64,000 nt of DNA from Thermococcus sp. 18S1. GTDB lineage: Archaea; Methanobacteriota_B; Thermococci; Thermococcales; Thermococcaceae. Below, piece by piece: positions 35,608 to 43,864 of the stretch. The first letter of the stretch is position 1. The number at the start of each line of letters is the position of its first letter. The stretch covers positions 744,001 through 808,000 of the forward strand of contig NZ_SNUU01000001.1 in NCBI RefSeq assembly GCF_012027645.1, in the 5' to 3' direction. A program made the translations under genes and the position numbers. Below the pieces are notes generated by a model, which saw nothing but the letters and a program-made list of their open reading frames with translations, made no database searches and had not been told where the DNA came from.

Positions 35608-35657
35608 TCGCTCCACCGACCGAAACCCTTTTCTATTTGGTCGTTCAAACGACCAAA
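35606..35657 (+). promoter_or_regulatory. Tandem palindromic operator and promoter of the AAA+ ATPase gene
   Basis: Two copies of GGTCG-N6-CGACC occur at 35606-35621 and 35639-35654, exactly 33 bases apart (about three helical turns). The second is extended to perfect ten-base arms, TTTGGTCGTT and AACGACCAAA, around CA (35636-35657). A weak TATA-like CTTTTCTATT lies between them at 35628-35637, and GGTGGGTGT then leads into the ATG at 35670. Confidence 0.65.
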
Positions 35658-35669
35658 GTGGGTGGGTGT

Positions 35670-36962
35670 ATGGTCGAGCTAACGGACTATCTTTTAAAGC
35701 TCTCCGCCGAACTGCCATCGAGGTTCGACTACGCGAGAAGACTTAGGAAACGCTTCCTTTTTGAGAGGCTTGCCGGTCTGGTTGATGACTACCTCGGCGG
35801 TGAAAGCCCCAAGACCGTCCTCCTTCCGGGCCTGAGGGGGACTGGAAAAACGACGCTTCTCGGTCAGCTTTACTTCCACGCGCTCTCCAAGACCGCCGAC
35901 GTGATCTACATATCCGCCGATGAAGCTCGCCTCCTCGGCTTCTCCCTTCACGAGGTTATAGAGAGGTATTTCGATGTCTTCAGGCCCAAGAGACCCGTTC
36001 TCCTCCTCGACGAGGTTCAGTACGACCCGGACTGGGATTTAACTCTGAAAGTCCTCCACGACAGGAGGAAGGCCCTCGTGATCGCCACGGGCTCTTCCGC
36101 TTTAAAGCTGAAGGAAAGCCCCGACCTCGCGAGGAGGGCGGTTCACGTTGAGGTAAAGCCGCTCAGCTTCATTGAATACCTCCACCTCACCGGGGAGGAC
36201 GTCGGGCCGGTGGGCCTCGATACGCTGTTCGAATTCGACGTTGATAGACTGGAGAGAGCGCTCTCAACGGGCTCCCGCTTTGCTAAAACCGCTGAGGACT
36301 ACCTGACGCTTGGCTCCCTGCCGCTGACCCTTGAGCTGGAGGAGAGAACCGCCTATGAATCCCTGTTTTCCCTCGTTGAAAGGATAGTCTATCGGGACCT
36401 TCCCGAGTTCAGGAACTTTGACTCATCAACGCTGGATTCCGCCCTGAGACTTCTGACCATAATCGCCAGCCCCAAGGGGGAGCGTTTCAGCTACGAGCGG
36501 CTCTCGAAGACGCTGGGGATATCAAAAAGCACCGTCATGGAACTCGTGAGGGCCTTCGTCGCCAGTGGACTTCTCATAGAGATATCCCCCGTTGGAGGTC
36601 TCTCAAAGAAGATCCGCAGAAGCTCGAAGCTCAAGTTTTCAGCGCCTTCGCTCCGGGCGTCGCTCCTTTCCAAGTTCGAGGTTGTTGAACTCGCCCCCCT
36701 GCTCGAGGACGCCGTGGCCCTCTACCTCTCGGGAGAGGGCATTCTGGAGTACGAACCTGGAAAGGGCGGTGCGGACTTCGTTCTTACGAGGAGGGGAAAA
36801 CGATACGTCGTTGAGGTTGGCCTTGGAAAGGCTAGCTACACCCAGGTTAGGAGGAGCATGGAGAGAACCGGGGCCGACTTCGGAATAGTCATAGGGAGAG
36901 AATTCGACGTCAGGGAAAACCTCTTGATGATTCCCTGGTGGGCATTCCTAAGCCTTGTGTAA
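35670..36962 (+). CDS. Archaeal AAA+ ATPase with C-terminal DUF4143/nuclease-like domain
   Basis: 430 residues. The N-terminal P-loop domain has Walker A GLRGTGKTT (about 54-62), Walker B VLLLDEVQ and the sensor strand ALVIATGSSAL. A winged-helix-like segment (SKTLGISKSTVMELVRAF) follows, then a C-terminal domain with ADFVLTRRGKRYVVEVGLGK, the layout of a PD-(D/E)xK fold in which the usual lysine is missing. Such ATPases occur in many copies in Thermococcales and their role is unclear; defence, mobile-element and regulatory functions have been suggested. The helix-turn-helix and the tandem palindromes upstream make self-regulation plausible. It ends 15 bases inside the convergent methyltransferase gene. 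Confidence 0.85.
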   Translation: MVELTDYLLKLSAELPSRFDYARRLRKRFLFERLAGLVDDYLGGESPKTVLLPGLRGTGKTTLLGQLYFHALSKTADVIYISADEARLLGFSLHEVIERYFDVFRPKRPVLLLDEVQYDPDWDLTLKVLHDRRKALVIATGSSALKLKESPDLARRAVHVEVKPLSFIEYLHLTGEDVGPVGLDTLFEFDVDRLERALSTGSRFAKTAEDYLTLGSLPLTLELEERTAYESLFSLVERIVYRDLPEFRNFDSSTLDSALRLLTIIASPKGERFSYERLSKTLGISKSTVMELVRAFVASGLLIEISPVGGLSKKIRRSSKLKFSAPSLRASLLSKFEVVELAPLLEDAVALYLSGEGILEYEPGKGGADFVLTRRGKRYVVEVGLGKASYTQVRRSMERTGADFGIVIGREFDVRENLLMIPWWAFLSLV

Positions 36963-37694
36963 TATCAAACTGTGCCTCCACCTCGTCCCGGCCTTGAACT
37001 TTACGTCCCTCACGGAGTAGCCCAGCGCCTTTCCTTTCTCTTCTATTGCCCCTATCAGCGGCTTCTTGTCAGGAAGGAATAGGGCTGCCTTGCCGCCGGG
37101 CTTCAAATAGTCCATCGCCTCCTCGATGAGCCTCACCGAGAAGGCCTCCCCGTGCTCGCCCCCTCCAACGCCTTCCCTCTCCGTTAGAACTCCCCTCGTC
37201 GGCCTCTCGTAGTAGGGCGGGGCGGAGAAGATCACGTCAAAGCGCTCGCCTTCAGGGATTACCTCCCTGATTATCCCACCGTCGCTCCTGATGAGCTCAA
37301 CTCCGGCGCCGTTCCTCTCGATGTTTCTCCTCGCGTACTCAAAGAACTCCCCGTCGAGCTCCGTCGCTGTAACGTCGCACTTGAAGAGCTTCTCAGCCAT
37401 GAGGGCCATCATCGCGGTATGGCCGGTTCCAATCTCAAGAACCCTCTCTCCCCCGCGCAGGAAGGTCTTGAGGAATAGGTAGCGCGAGACGGGAGTCGTC
37501 ACGAGCCCGCGCGGGTGGTACTCTATCTCCAGCCCGAAGAGGGCCTTCGCTATCGCCCTGTTGTAGAGTATCCTCGCTTCCCTGTTCGAGAAATCGAGCC
37601 TTCCGCGCTCGTCGAGGTAGTCCTTCAGCTCCGGAAACAGCTTCACGGCTTCCTTTACAGGCAGTCCGAGCTTTCCGTCCTTCCAGGCTGGCAT
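36948..37694 (-). CDS. RNA methyltransferase of the RlmF/METTL16-like or TrmN6-like group
   Basis: 248 residues. An N-terminal helical region rich in basic and aromatic residues (DGKLGLPVKEAVKLFPELKD) precedes a Rossmann fold with VLEIGTGHTAMMALMAEKLF and the acidic ATELDGEFFEYA. Motif IV reads FSAPPYYERP; in N6-adenine methyltransferases the residue before PP is Asn, Asp or Ser, so the alanine here is odd and specificity is open. The end, FKAGTRWRHSLIL, is typical of the group. No operon partner. Confidence 0.75.
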   Translation of the reverse strand: MPAWKDGKLGLPVKEAVKLFPELKDYLDERGRLDFSNREARILYNRAIAKALFGLEIEYHPRGLVTTPVSRYLFLKTFLRGGERVLEIGTGHTAMMALMAEKLFKCDVTATELDGEFFEYARRNIERNGAGVELIRSDGGIIREVIPEGERFDVIFSAPPYYERPTRGVLTEREGVGGGEHGEAFSVRLIEEAMDYLKPGGKAALFLPDKKPLIGAIEEKGKALGYSVRDVKFKAGTRWRHSLILHKA

Positions 37695-37724
37695 GAAAAG
37701 AGTTGGAGGAGGGGCTTAAAAAGC

Positions 37725-39002
37725 TCAACCCCTCGGGTCCATCAGCCTGCCCATGAAGAGTACCGCCCCCGTTTCCCTGTCCACTATGAGGAACAGGAAC
37801 GGGTGGTCTGCTTTGAAAACCTTGTACTCCGGCTCTTCCCCCGGTGCGGAGGCGGCCTCAATTATAACGGCCGTCGCCGCGGCCGCCTCGGTGCCGTTCT
37901 CTGCGACGCTTATGAAGGTCTTATGTATCACGTCGCTTATGAAGAGTCTCTCCGCATCGGTGATTCCCGAGAAGTTCGCCCCGTCGCTGAAGGCGTCCCC
38001 CATACCCATGTCGATGAGCGGCTTCTTCAGCGAGTAGCTTGCCTCGAACCTGAACTTGGGAATCGTCACGTCGACGAGCACAGGCTTCATGCCCTCCCTG
38101 AGCTCCCGGATGAACTCAGGCGTGAGCTTCCCCTCGATGCCTGTGGGGGAGTTATCCCTGGGCAGTATTATCAGCATGCTCAGCCGGCCGCCCTCGTAGG
38201 GCATCTCGAGGGCCTGGAGTTCGTCGTTCTCGGTGTAGTTGAAGGTTCCCCTCTGGTGCATCATGGGAACCGTTATCTTTTCGCCCGAGACGAGGGTGAA
38301 GCTCTCGTTGGCCGTGTCCCCCGGATCGAACCTGCTCGACCAGTTGGCCCTGAAGTATATCGCGTTAGTTATCACGAGCCTCGTGTATCCGTTCAGCGCC
38401 CCCCTCGGGATGAGGTCCTTTATTCTGCCCCTCGTCCGTTCCTCGGCCCAGCTGTTTATCTCCTCCGCCGCCCCGTCAGGGTCTCTAACGAAGTCCACGT
38501 TCCTCACGTCGCCCAGGTAGAACTCCCGGATTATCCAGAGGTACCGCTCGTTCACGGGGTAGTCCTTCTGCACCCAGAGCGCGTTGGCGGTGCTGAGGAC
38601 GTAGGGCCCATTCGATGGATTAAGGGAGAGTATCAGGTATCTGAAGCCTGTCCACCTGGCATCGTCGTCCCCGGGCAGGTGCAGGACTCTTTCCATCTCC
38701 TCCCTCGTGCTCCCGTTCGCCCCCTCGTAGGCCATCGCCAGGGCGACCTCCACGCTGTACGGCGAGAAGAACACGTTCCCCCCATCCGCGCTCAGCTCGC
38801 GGTACAGGTCGAATGTGAAAGCATTTAGGCCCTCAACAACCGGCTTTTCCTGCCCCTCCTTCAGAACGTCGTACTTGGTCATCGGGGGAGTGAACGTTTT
38901 GCTCGACGAATCCGGAGAAACCGTTGACGTTCCTTCGTTATTGGCTATGCAGCCGGACGCAACGACCATGAAGATGACCAGAACCGCCAGTACGTACCTC
39001 AT
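37725..39002 (-). CDS. Serpin family protease inhibitor, lipoprotein-type
   Basis: 425 residues. The signal peptide ends in the lipobox VASGC (Cys about 18), so the inhibitor is probably tethered outside the cell by lipid. A Ser/Thr-rich spacer leads to a complete serpin fold: AFTFDLYRELSADGGNVFFS, TNAIYFRANWSSRF and the C-terminal HPFLFLIVDRETGAVLFMG. The hinge of the reactive loop, GTEAAAATAVI, has the small residues needed for insertion, so it should be inhibitory. Thermococcus kodakarensis has a studied secreted serpin; this looks like its counterpart. ATG at 39002 follows GGTGAACCGC. A TATA-like CATTTATATC lies at about 39033-39042 on the minus strand. Confidence 0.92.
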   Translation of the reverse strand: MRYVLAVLVIFMVVASGCIANNEGTSTVSPDSSSKTFTPPMTKYDVLKEGQEKPVVEGLNAFTFDLYRELSADGGNVFFSPYSVEVALAMAYEGANGSTREEMERVLHLPGDDDARWTGFRYLILSLNPSNGPYVLSTANALWVQKDYPVNERYLWIIREFYLGDVRNVDFVRDPDGAAEEINSWAEERTRGRIKDLIPRGALNGYTRLVITNAIYFRANWSSRFDPGDTANESFTLVSGEKITVPMMHQRGTFNYTENDELQALEMPYEGGRLSMLIILPRDNSPTGIEGKLTPEFIRELREGMKPVLVDVTIPKFRFEASYSLKKPLIDMGMGDAFSDGANFSGITDAERLFISDVIHKTFISVAENGTEAAAATAVIIEAASAPGEEPEYKVFKADHPFLFLIVDRETGAVLFMGRLMDPRG

Positions 39003-39089
39003 GCGGTTCACCTAGTGTTATGTTGGGCGGGATGATATAAATGGCTGGCGATGGTTTCAATCGCGTTTGAAACAAAATGGGAAGAAGGG

Positions 39090-40358
39090 TCAGAGAAGAG
39101 CCAGAGCTGCCATGACCTTGGCGTCTTCCACCAGGTTCTTTATCCAGGCGTACTCGTTGGGCTGGTGGGCCATCTCGTCGAGCGTCGCCCAGACGACGGC
39201 CGGAATTCCGAGCTTCCTGAAGTAGGCCGCGAAGGTTCCGCCGCCTATTCCTCCGACCTTGGCTTCCTTTCCGCGGAGCTTCCTGAGCGCCTCCTGGAGG
39301 AGCCTCACTATCTCGCTGTTCGGATCGGTCGGGGCCGGGGCGTCCATGCGCTGGAGAACCTCGAACTCTATCTCGGGCAGAACCTCGCCGTCGAACTCCT
39401 TTCTGTACTTCTCTTTAATCTCCTCGGCAAGGGCCTTGGCGTCGGCGAGGATGTCGTCTATGCTGTACCTCGGCAGAATCCTGCAGTCGAAAACCACCTC
39501 GTGCTCGCCGGGCGCTATGTTCGGGCTGTCGGCCGGGCCGTGAACCATCGTTGGCTCGAAGGTGCTCTCCGCTGGCTCGAAGAGCTCGTCCCTCTCGCCG
39601 TACTTCTCGTGGAGGAGTTTGTCGAGATGGTAGGCGAAGTCGAGGGCCACGCGGTGGGCGTTGAGTCCCTTGTCGGGCATGCTGGCGTGGACCTGCTTGC
39701 CCCTGACCTTCACCCTGAGCCAGAGGATGCTCTTCTCGGCGACCTCGATGAAGGTTCCGTCCTCGTTTCCGCCGTCCGGGACGAGAACCAGGTCGTCCTT
39801 CCTGAACAGCTCCGGGTGCTCCCTCATGAGCCACTCGACGCCGTACTTGCTGCCGGTCTCCTCGTCGCTGACGAAGGCCAGGATTACCGTCCTCTTCGGC
39901 CTTATCCCGAGGTTCATCATGGCCCTTACGGCGTAAAGCGAAGCGACCAAACTCTGTCCGTTGTCCTCGCTTCCCCTGCCGTAAACCTTGCCGTCCTTGA
40001 CGACCGGCTTGAATGGCTCGGTGACCGTCCACTTGCTCATGTCCCCGGGCGGAACCACGTCAATGTGGGTGAGAATCCATATCCTCGGGCTGTCCTCACC
40101 ATTTTCACCGTAGTAGTAGGCCAGAATGCTCGGCCTCACGCCGTTCTTGGCCCTCTCATCCGGCGCGTTGTAGACCTCAACCTTGTCGAAGGGCCAGTCC
40201 TTTATCATCTCAAGCAGCTTCTGAGCCTTGTCATATTCGCCCTCGTAGCCGTAGTCCGGGCTTATGGCGGGTATCTTGATCAGTTCGACAAGGGTTTCCA
40301 CCATCTCGTCCTGGAGCTTCTCAATCTCCTGCGAGACCTTCTCAAGGGCTTCGCTCAT
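39090..40358 (-). CDS. M20 family metallopeptidase
   Basis: 422 residues. Zinc-binding motifs ILTHIDVVPPGD (first His and the Asp two residues on), VYGRGSEDNGQ, and FVSDEETGSKYG with the catalytic Glu are present, and a dimerisation lid domain is inserted in the middle (about 190-310). Archaeal members cleave N-acyl amino acids or short peptides; annotation as succinyl-diaminopimelate desuccinylase would be unsafe. GGTGGTGATAACC precedes the ATG at 40358. It is 13 bases after the PqqD-like gene and near an OPT oligopeptide transporter, which suggests peptide use. Confidence 0.88.
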   Translation of the reverse strand: MSEALEKVSQEIEKLQDEMVETLVELIKIPAISPDYGYEGEYDKAQKLLEMIKDWPFDKVEVYNAPDERAKNGVRPSILAYYYGENGEDSPRIWILTHIDVVPPGDMSKWTVTEPFKPVVKDGKVYGRGSEDNGQSLVASLYAVRAMMNLGIRPKRTVILAFVSDEETGSKYGVEWLMREHPELFRKDDLVLVPDGGNEDGTFIEVAEKSILWLRVKVRGKQVHASMPDKGLNAHRVALDFAYHLDKLLHEKYGERDELFEPAESTFEPTMVHGPADSPNIAPGEHEVVFDCRILPRYSIDDILADAKALAEEIKEKYRKEFDGEVLPEIEFEVLQRMDAPAPTDPNSEIVRLLQEALRKLRGKEAKVGGIGGGTFAAYFRKLGIPAVVWATLDEMAHQPNEYAWIKNLVEDAKVMAALALL

Positions 40359-40371
40359 GGTTATCACCACC

Positions 40372-40707
40372 TTATCCTAATTCATCCGTTCTTTTAAACT
40401 CAATCAAATACCTCTTCGCCAGCTCGAAAAGAAAAGTCACCAGGCGCTCGTAGAGGGGCTCTGCGTCCTCCCCAAAGCGGGCCTTCAGGGCTTTCCCTAT
40501 CTCCTTCACCGTTCTCCTGCCGTCGCACAGCTCCCACGCGTAGGCCCCTATCTCGTCCAGCTCTATCCTCCTGTAGTCCCCGTGGAGCCTCCTGGCCAGA
40601 AAGTCCAGCTTCGAGTCCATGGGAATCAGGAGGTAGTACCTTCCCTCGATCTTCTTCAGTTCAACCTTCTCGTTGCGCACTGGCACGAGGTTCATGTACT
40701 CTTCCAT
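40372..40707 (-). CDS. PqqD-like small protein
   Basis: 111 residues with the PqqD/RRE-type pattern: beta strands from KVELKKIEGRYYLLIPMD, then LDEIGAYAWELCDGRRTVKEIGKAL, a winged-helix fold that in RiPP systems grips a precursor peptide. No radical SAM or precursor gene is adjacent; the neighbours are the M20 peptidase and the OPT transporter. I use ATG 40707, which has GGAGG seven bases before it. Function in this setting is unknown. Confidence 0.7.
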   Translation of the reverse strand: MEEYMNLVPVRNEKVELKKIEGRYYLLIPMDSKLDFLARRLHGDYRRIELDEIGAYAWELCDGRRTVKEIGKALKARFGEDAEPLYERLVTFLFELAKRYLIEFKRTDELG

Positions 40708-40760
40708 GCCCATTCCTCCGGCGTTCAAAATTTAAAGGTTGGGAAAGAAAAGGGGGAAAA

Positions 40761-42635
40761 TCACTTCCTCTTGCCCGTCATGTAGAGCCAGAGCGCTATT
40801 CCTGCGAGCAGGAGGACTCCGAGGATGTTGCTGCTGAAGCCCGAGCTCGGGGCGACGCCTGCGACGATGAGGGCGGCGAAGAATATGCCCATGAGGGCCT
40901 CGCCCGCGATGAGTCCCGCGGCGCCGAGAACTCCCGGGTCGGTCGGGTTCTCTTCTTCCTCGTTCCGGGACTTGGTGACGAAGTGCTTGACGAGACCGCC
41001 GATGAATATCGGAACGCCGAGGCTGAGCGGCAGATAGATACCGACCGCGACCGGCATGACCGGGGTTCTGAACTTGGAGCCCTTCATGGCGAGTATCTCG
41101 TCGAGGATTATGAGGGCTATGGCTATTCCGGCGCCGATGTAGATCATGTTCCACTCGAGGTTGCCGGTGAAGACACCCTCGGTGACCTTGGCCATGAGGA
41201 AGGCCTGGGGTGCCGCGAGGGCGTTCTCCTTCGCCGTCGGGGTTCCGGCTATACCGTAGGCCTGTATGAGGAGGTTGAGCACCGGGGCCATGACGAGGGC
41301 GGCGAAGAAGGTTCCGACCATCTCGAAGACCTGCTGCCTCTTTGGTGTAGCTCCGACCATGTAACCAGTGGCGAGGTCCTGCATGGTGTCACCGGCTATG
41401 GCGGCCGCGGTACAGATGACCGCCGCGACGAGTATTGTTGCGGCCATGCCCTCCATTCCGCTGAGGCCGAGGGCCTTGAGGGCGAAGGCGGTGAAGAGCA
41501 GGCTCATGATGGTGATTCCCGAGACCGGGTTGTTGGATGAACCGACGACACCCGCGAGGTAGCCGGCTATCGAGCTTCCGAGGAATCCGACGATGAGAAG
41601 TATCACCGCCATTATTGCCGCGATTCCCACCGAGCCGATGATGTGGAAGTACAGCAGGAACAGCGGGACGACGAACGCTCCTATAAGTATGAGGACGTAG
41701 TTGAGCGGGAGGTCCTCCTCGGTCCTGAGGATAACCTCACCGGACTGCTTCCTCTTGGCGACTTCAAGGCCGGCCCTGATGCCCCTCTTGATCGGGTTCC
41801 TGAGCTTGATGAGGCTCCAGAGACCACCGACGACCATCGCGCCGACACCCATGTAGCGGATCTTGGTGCTCCAGATGGTCCAGGCGAGGTCAATCGGGCT
41901 GAGGTCGGTGTGGCCCATCTGGCCGGCATAGAGCGGGATGGCTATGAACCAGGCTATGACGCCTCCGAGGAAGACGAGGAAGGCTATGTTGAGGCCGACG
42001 ATGTAGCCAACGGCTATGAGCGCCGCGGAGAGGTCGCTTCCGAAGTAGTAGACGCGGGAGCCGACCATCTTGGCGGCCTCGACGGTTCCCGACCAGAGGC
42101 CCGAGCTTCCGAAGAGCTTGAAGAGACCTCCGAAGATTCCACCGTAGAGTATCGGCTTGGCGTGGCTTCCTCCCCTCTCGCCGGCTATGAGGACCTCGGC
42201 GCAGGCCATACCCTCGGGGTACGGGAGCTTCTCCTCGACTATGAAGGCCCTCCTCAGCACGATGGTGAAGAGGGCACCGAGGGAACCGCCGAGGGCGGCG
42301 ATTATGGTGACTATGTAGTACGGGAAGGTCGTGTAGTAGCCGAGAACGACGAGGGCCGGGAAGGTGAATATGACTCCAGCCGCCAGCGACTCACCCGCTG
42401 AAGCCGCGGTCTGCACCATGTTGTTCTCGAGGATGTTCCTGTCCTTGAATGCGAAGAGTATTGCCATCGATATGACCGCCGCGGGAATACTGGCACTCAC
42501 GGTCATACCGGCGTACATTCCGAGGTATGCGTTTGCCGCGCCCATTATTATCGAAAGGACGATACCCAAAACAAAAGCCTTGACTGTGTACTCCGGCAGT
42601 GATTTTTCCGGTGGTATGTACGGTTTCAGCTCCAT
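40761..42635 (-). CDS. OPT family oligopeptide transporter
   Basis: 624 residues and about fifteen membrane helices. N-terminal KPYIPPEKSLPEYTVKA and the following VLGIVLSIIMGAANAYLGMY, then YPEGMACAEVLIAGERGG, are hallmarks of the prokaryotic OPT branch, which moves small peptides or metal-siderophore complexes with protons. GGAGGTGCGAAT precedes ATG 42635. A TATA-like ACATTTTTAA lies at 42681-42690 on the minus strand. It ends 54 bases before the PqqD-like gene. Confidence 0.92.
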   Translation of the reverse strand: MELKPYIPPEKSLPEYTVKAFVLGIVLSIIMGAANAYLGMYAGMTVSASIPAAVISMAILFAFKDRNILENNMVQTAASAGESLAAGVIFTFPALVVLGYYTTFPYYIVTIIAALGGSLGALFTIVLRRAFIVEEKLPYPEGMACAEVLIAGERGGSHAKPILYGGIFGGLFKLFGSSGLWSGTVEAAKMVGSRVYYFGSDLSAALIAVGYIVGLNIAFLVFLGGVIAWFIAIPLYAGQMGHTDLSPIDLAWTIWSTKIRYMGVGAMVVGGLWSLIKLRNPIKRGIRAGLEVAKRKQSGEVILRTEEDLPLNYVLILIGAFVVPLFLLYFHIIGSVGIAAIMAVILLIVGFLGSSIAGYLAGVVGSSNNPVSGITIMSLLFTAFALKALGLSGMEGMAATILVAAVICTAAAIAGDTMQDLATGYMVGATPKRQQVFEMVGTFFAALVMAPVLNLLIQAYGIAGTPTAKENALAAPQAFLMAKVTEGVFTGNLEWNMIYIGAGIAIALIILDEILAMKGSKFRTPVMPVAVGIYLPLSLGVPIFIGGLVKHFVTKSRNEEEENPTDPGVLGAAGLIAGEALMGIFFAALIVAGVAPSSGFSSNILGVLLLAGIALWLYMTGKRK

Positions 42636-42932
42636 ATTCGCACCTCCAAACGGTGACGTAGTAGCTGGACACATGAATCGTTAAAAATGTTTTGTTAAGC
42701 TTCCAATTTTACAATTATCTGGAAAATTTTTGACTCTAATATGTTCCAATTTGTCATGTATTGGTGCGTGCTTGGATGTATTCATTTGACATTATGTTAT
42801 GTGCGATTCATATGAACTCCAAGTTATCTATTTGAGTGTTCACATGTTTCCATCTGTACGGGGAAAGGGCAATGTCTTATATACTCCCTCGGTGATACCC
42901 CTATGTCTGCAGAAGAACACGGGGGTGGAGAT
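42636..42932. other. Divergent AT-rich intergenic region
   Basis: 297 bases between the OPT and beta-lactamase-fold genes. The left end holds the OPT promoter (42681-42690), the right end a TATA box CTTATATAC at 42876-42884. Between them (42695-42870) I see no gene, no inverted repeat of note and no RNA signature, only an AT-rich spacer. Confidence 0.55.
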
Positions 42933-43748
42933 TTGATAGAGATAACCTTCCTCGGTAGCGGCGGCGGCAGGTTCATCACCATAACCCAGTTCCGCTCCAC
43001 CGGCGGCTTCCACATACGCGCCAGCAGAAACATCTACGTTGACCCCGGGCCCGGCGCCCTCGTGCGCTCCTGGCGCTACAAGCTCGATCCCAGGAAGCTC
43101 GACGTCATCTTCGTCTCCCACAGGCACGTGGATCACTGCAACGATACCGAAGTCATGATAGAGGCCATGACTGGCGGAGCACTCAAGAAGCGGGGCGTTC
43201 TCATAGCATCCAAGAGCGTTATCCACGGCGATGAGACCCACACCCCTGCCGTCAGCAAGTACCACCTGGACGTGCTTGAGAGCATACACATCCCGGAGCC
43301 GGGGAGCAGGATAGCGATAGGTGATGAGGAGCTGGTGATAACCCCGACCCAGCACTCGGACCCGACCACCATTGGCTTCCGCATGAAGAGCCCCCTGGGG
43401 GACATCTCGTACATCCCCGACACGGCTTACTTCGACGGCCTGCTCGACTGGCACGACGGTTCAAGACTGCTTATCGCGGCGGTCACCAGGCCGAGGGATA
43501 TGGGCATTCCGTACCACCTGAGCACCGACGATATCGTCATGATGCTCAAGAGAATGAGTGAGAAGCCCGAGGCCCTCGTGGTGAGCCACATAGGCATGAA
43601 GATGCACTTCGCGAACCCCTACAAGGAGGCCAAGTACATCGAAACCGTCACGGGCGTCAAGACCTACGTGGCCAAGGAGGGCTTCAAGGTCATGGTGGGG
43701 AGGGACGGCATAGCCGTGAGAACCCTGAGGCCGGCGAGGTTCGTCTGA
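42933..43748 (+). CDS. Metallo-beta-lactamase-fold hydrolase
   Basis: 271 residues. The metal motif SHRHVDHCND, a second ligand histidine in TPTQHSDPTT, PDTAY and the late SHIGMK give the complete two-metal site of this fold. The family acts on phosphodiesters, lactones or nucleic acids, and the exact substrate is unclear. I start at TTG 42933 because GGGTGGAGA precedes it and the TATA box at 42876-42884 puts the transcript start near 42905; an ATG at 42903 is in frame but would lie at or ahead of that start. A following 115-base gap holds no gene that I can support. Confidence 0.8.
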   Translation: MIEITFLGSGGGRFITITQFRSTGGFHIRASRNIYVDPGPGALVRSWRYKLDPRKLDVIFVSHRHVDHCNDTEVMIEAMTGGALKKRGVLIASKSVIHGDETHTPAVSKYHLDVLESIHIPEPGSRIAIGDEELVITPTQHSDPTTIGFRMKSPLGDISYIPDTAYFDGLLDWHDGSRLLIAAVTRPRDMGIPYHLSTDDIVMMLKRMSEKPEALVVSHIGMKMHFANPYKEAKYIETVTGVKTYVAKEGFKVMVGRDGIAVRTLRPARFV

Positions 43749-43864
43749 GGGGGTTGTGATGGCAGAGAAGCTCTCGCTTTGGTTTCAATTTTCTCATTTC
43801 TGCTGATATTTTCTCTGGAAATCCGGTCATAGGGGCCGCGCTTTAAATATGGAAAAATGGTAGC

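Noticed and set aside
35587-35615. GGGTCCGAGTCCC followed by CTCCA, resembling a tRNA T-arm and 3' end, hence a possible integration site
   Set aside because: Only three base pairs form the stem, the loop lacks the TTC start, and there is no acceptor or anticodon arm upstream.
39054-39073. GTTTCAA-tcgcgt-TTGAAAC, resembling the ends of a CRISPR repeat
   Set aside because: Single copy, no second repeat or spacer within reach; more likely a hairpin between the M20 peptidase and serpin genes.
43759-43806. Fifteen-codon frame after the beta-lactamase-fold gene with a good ribosome site
   Set aside because: Too short to support as a gene and no second line of evidence.
43838-43856. Orphan TATA-like CGCTTTAAATATGG pointing right
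   Set aside because: No gene starts downstream on the plus strand; it lies at the 3' end of glmM and may be chance.
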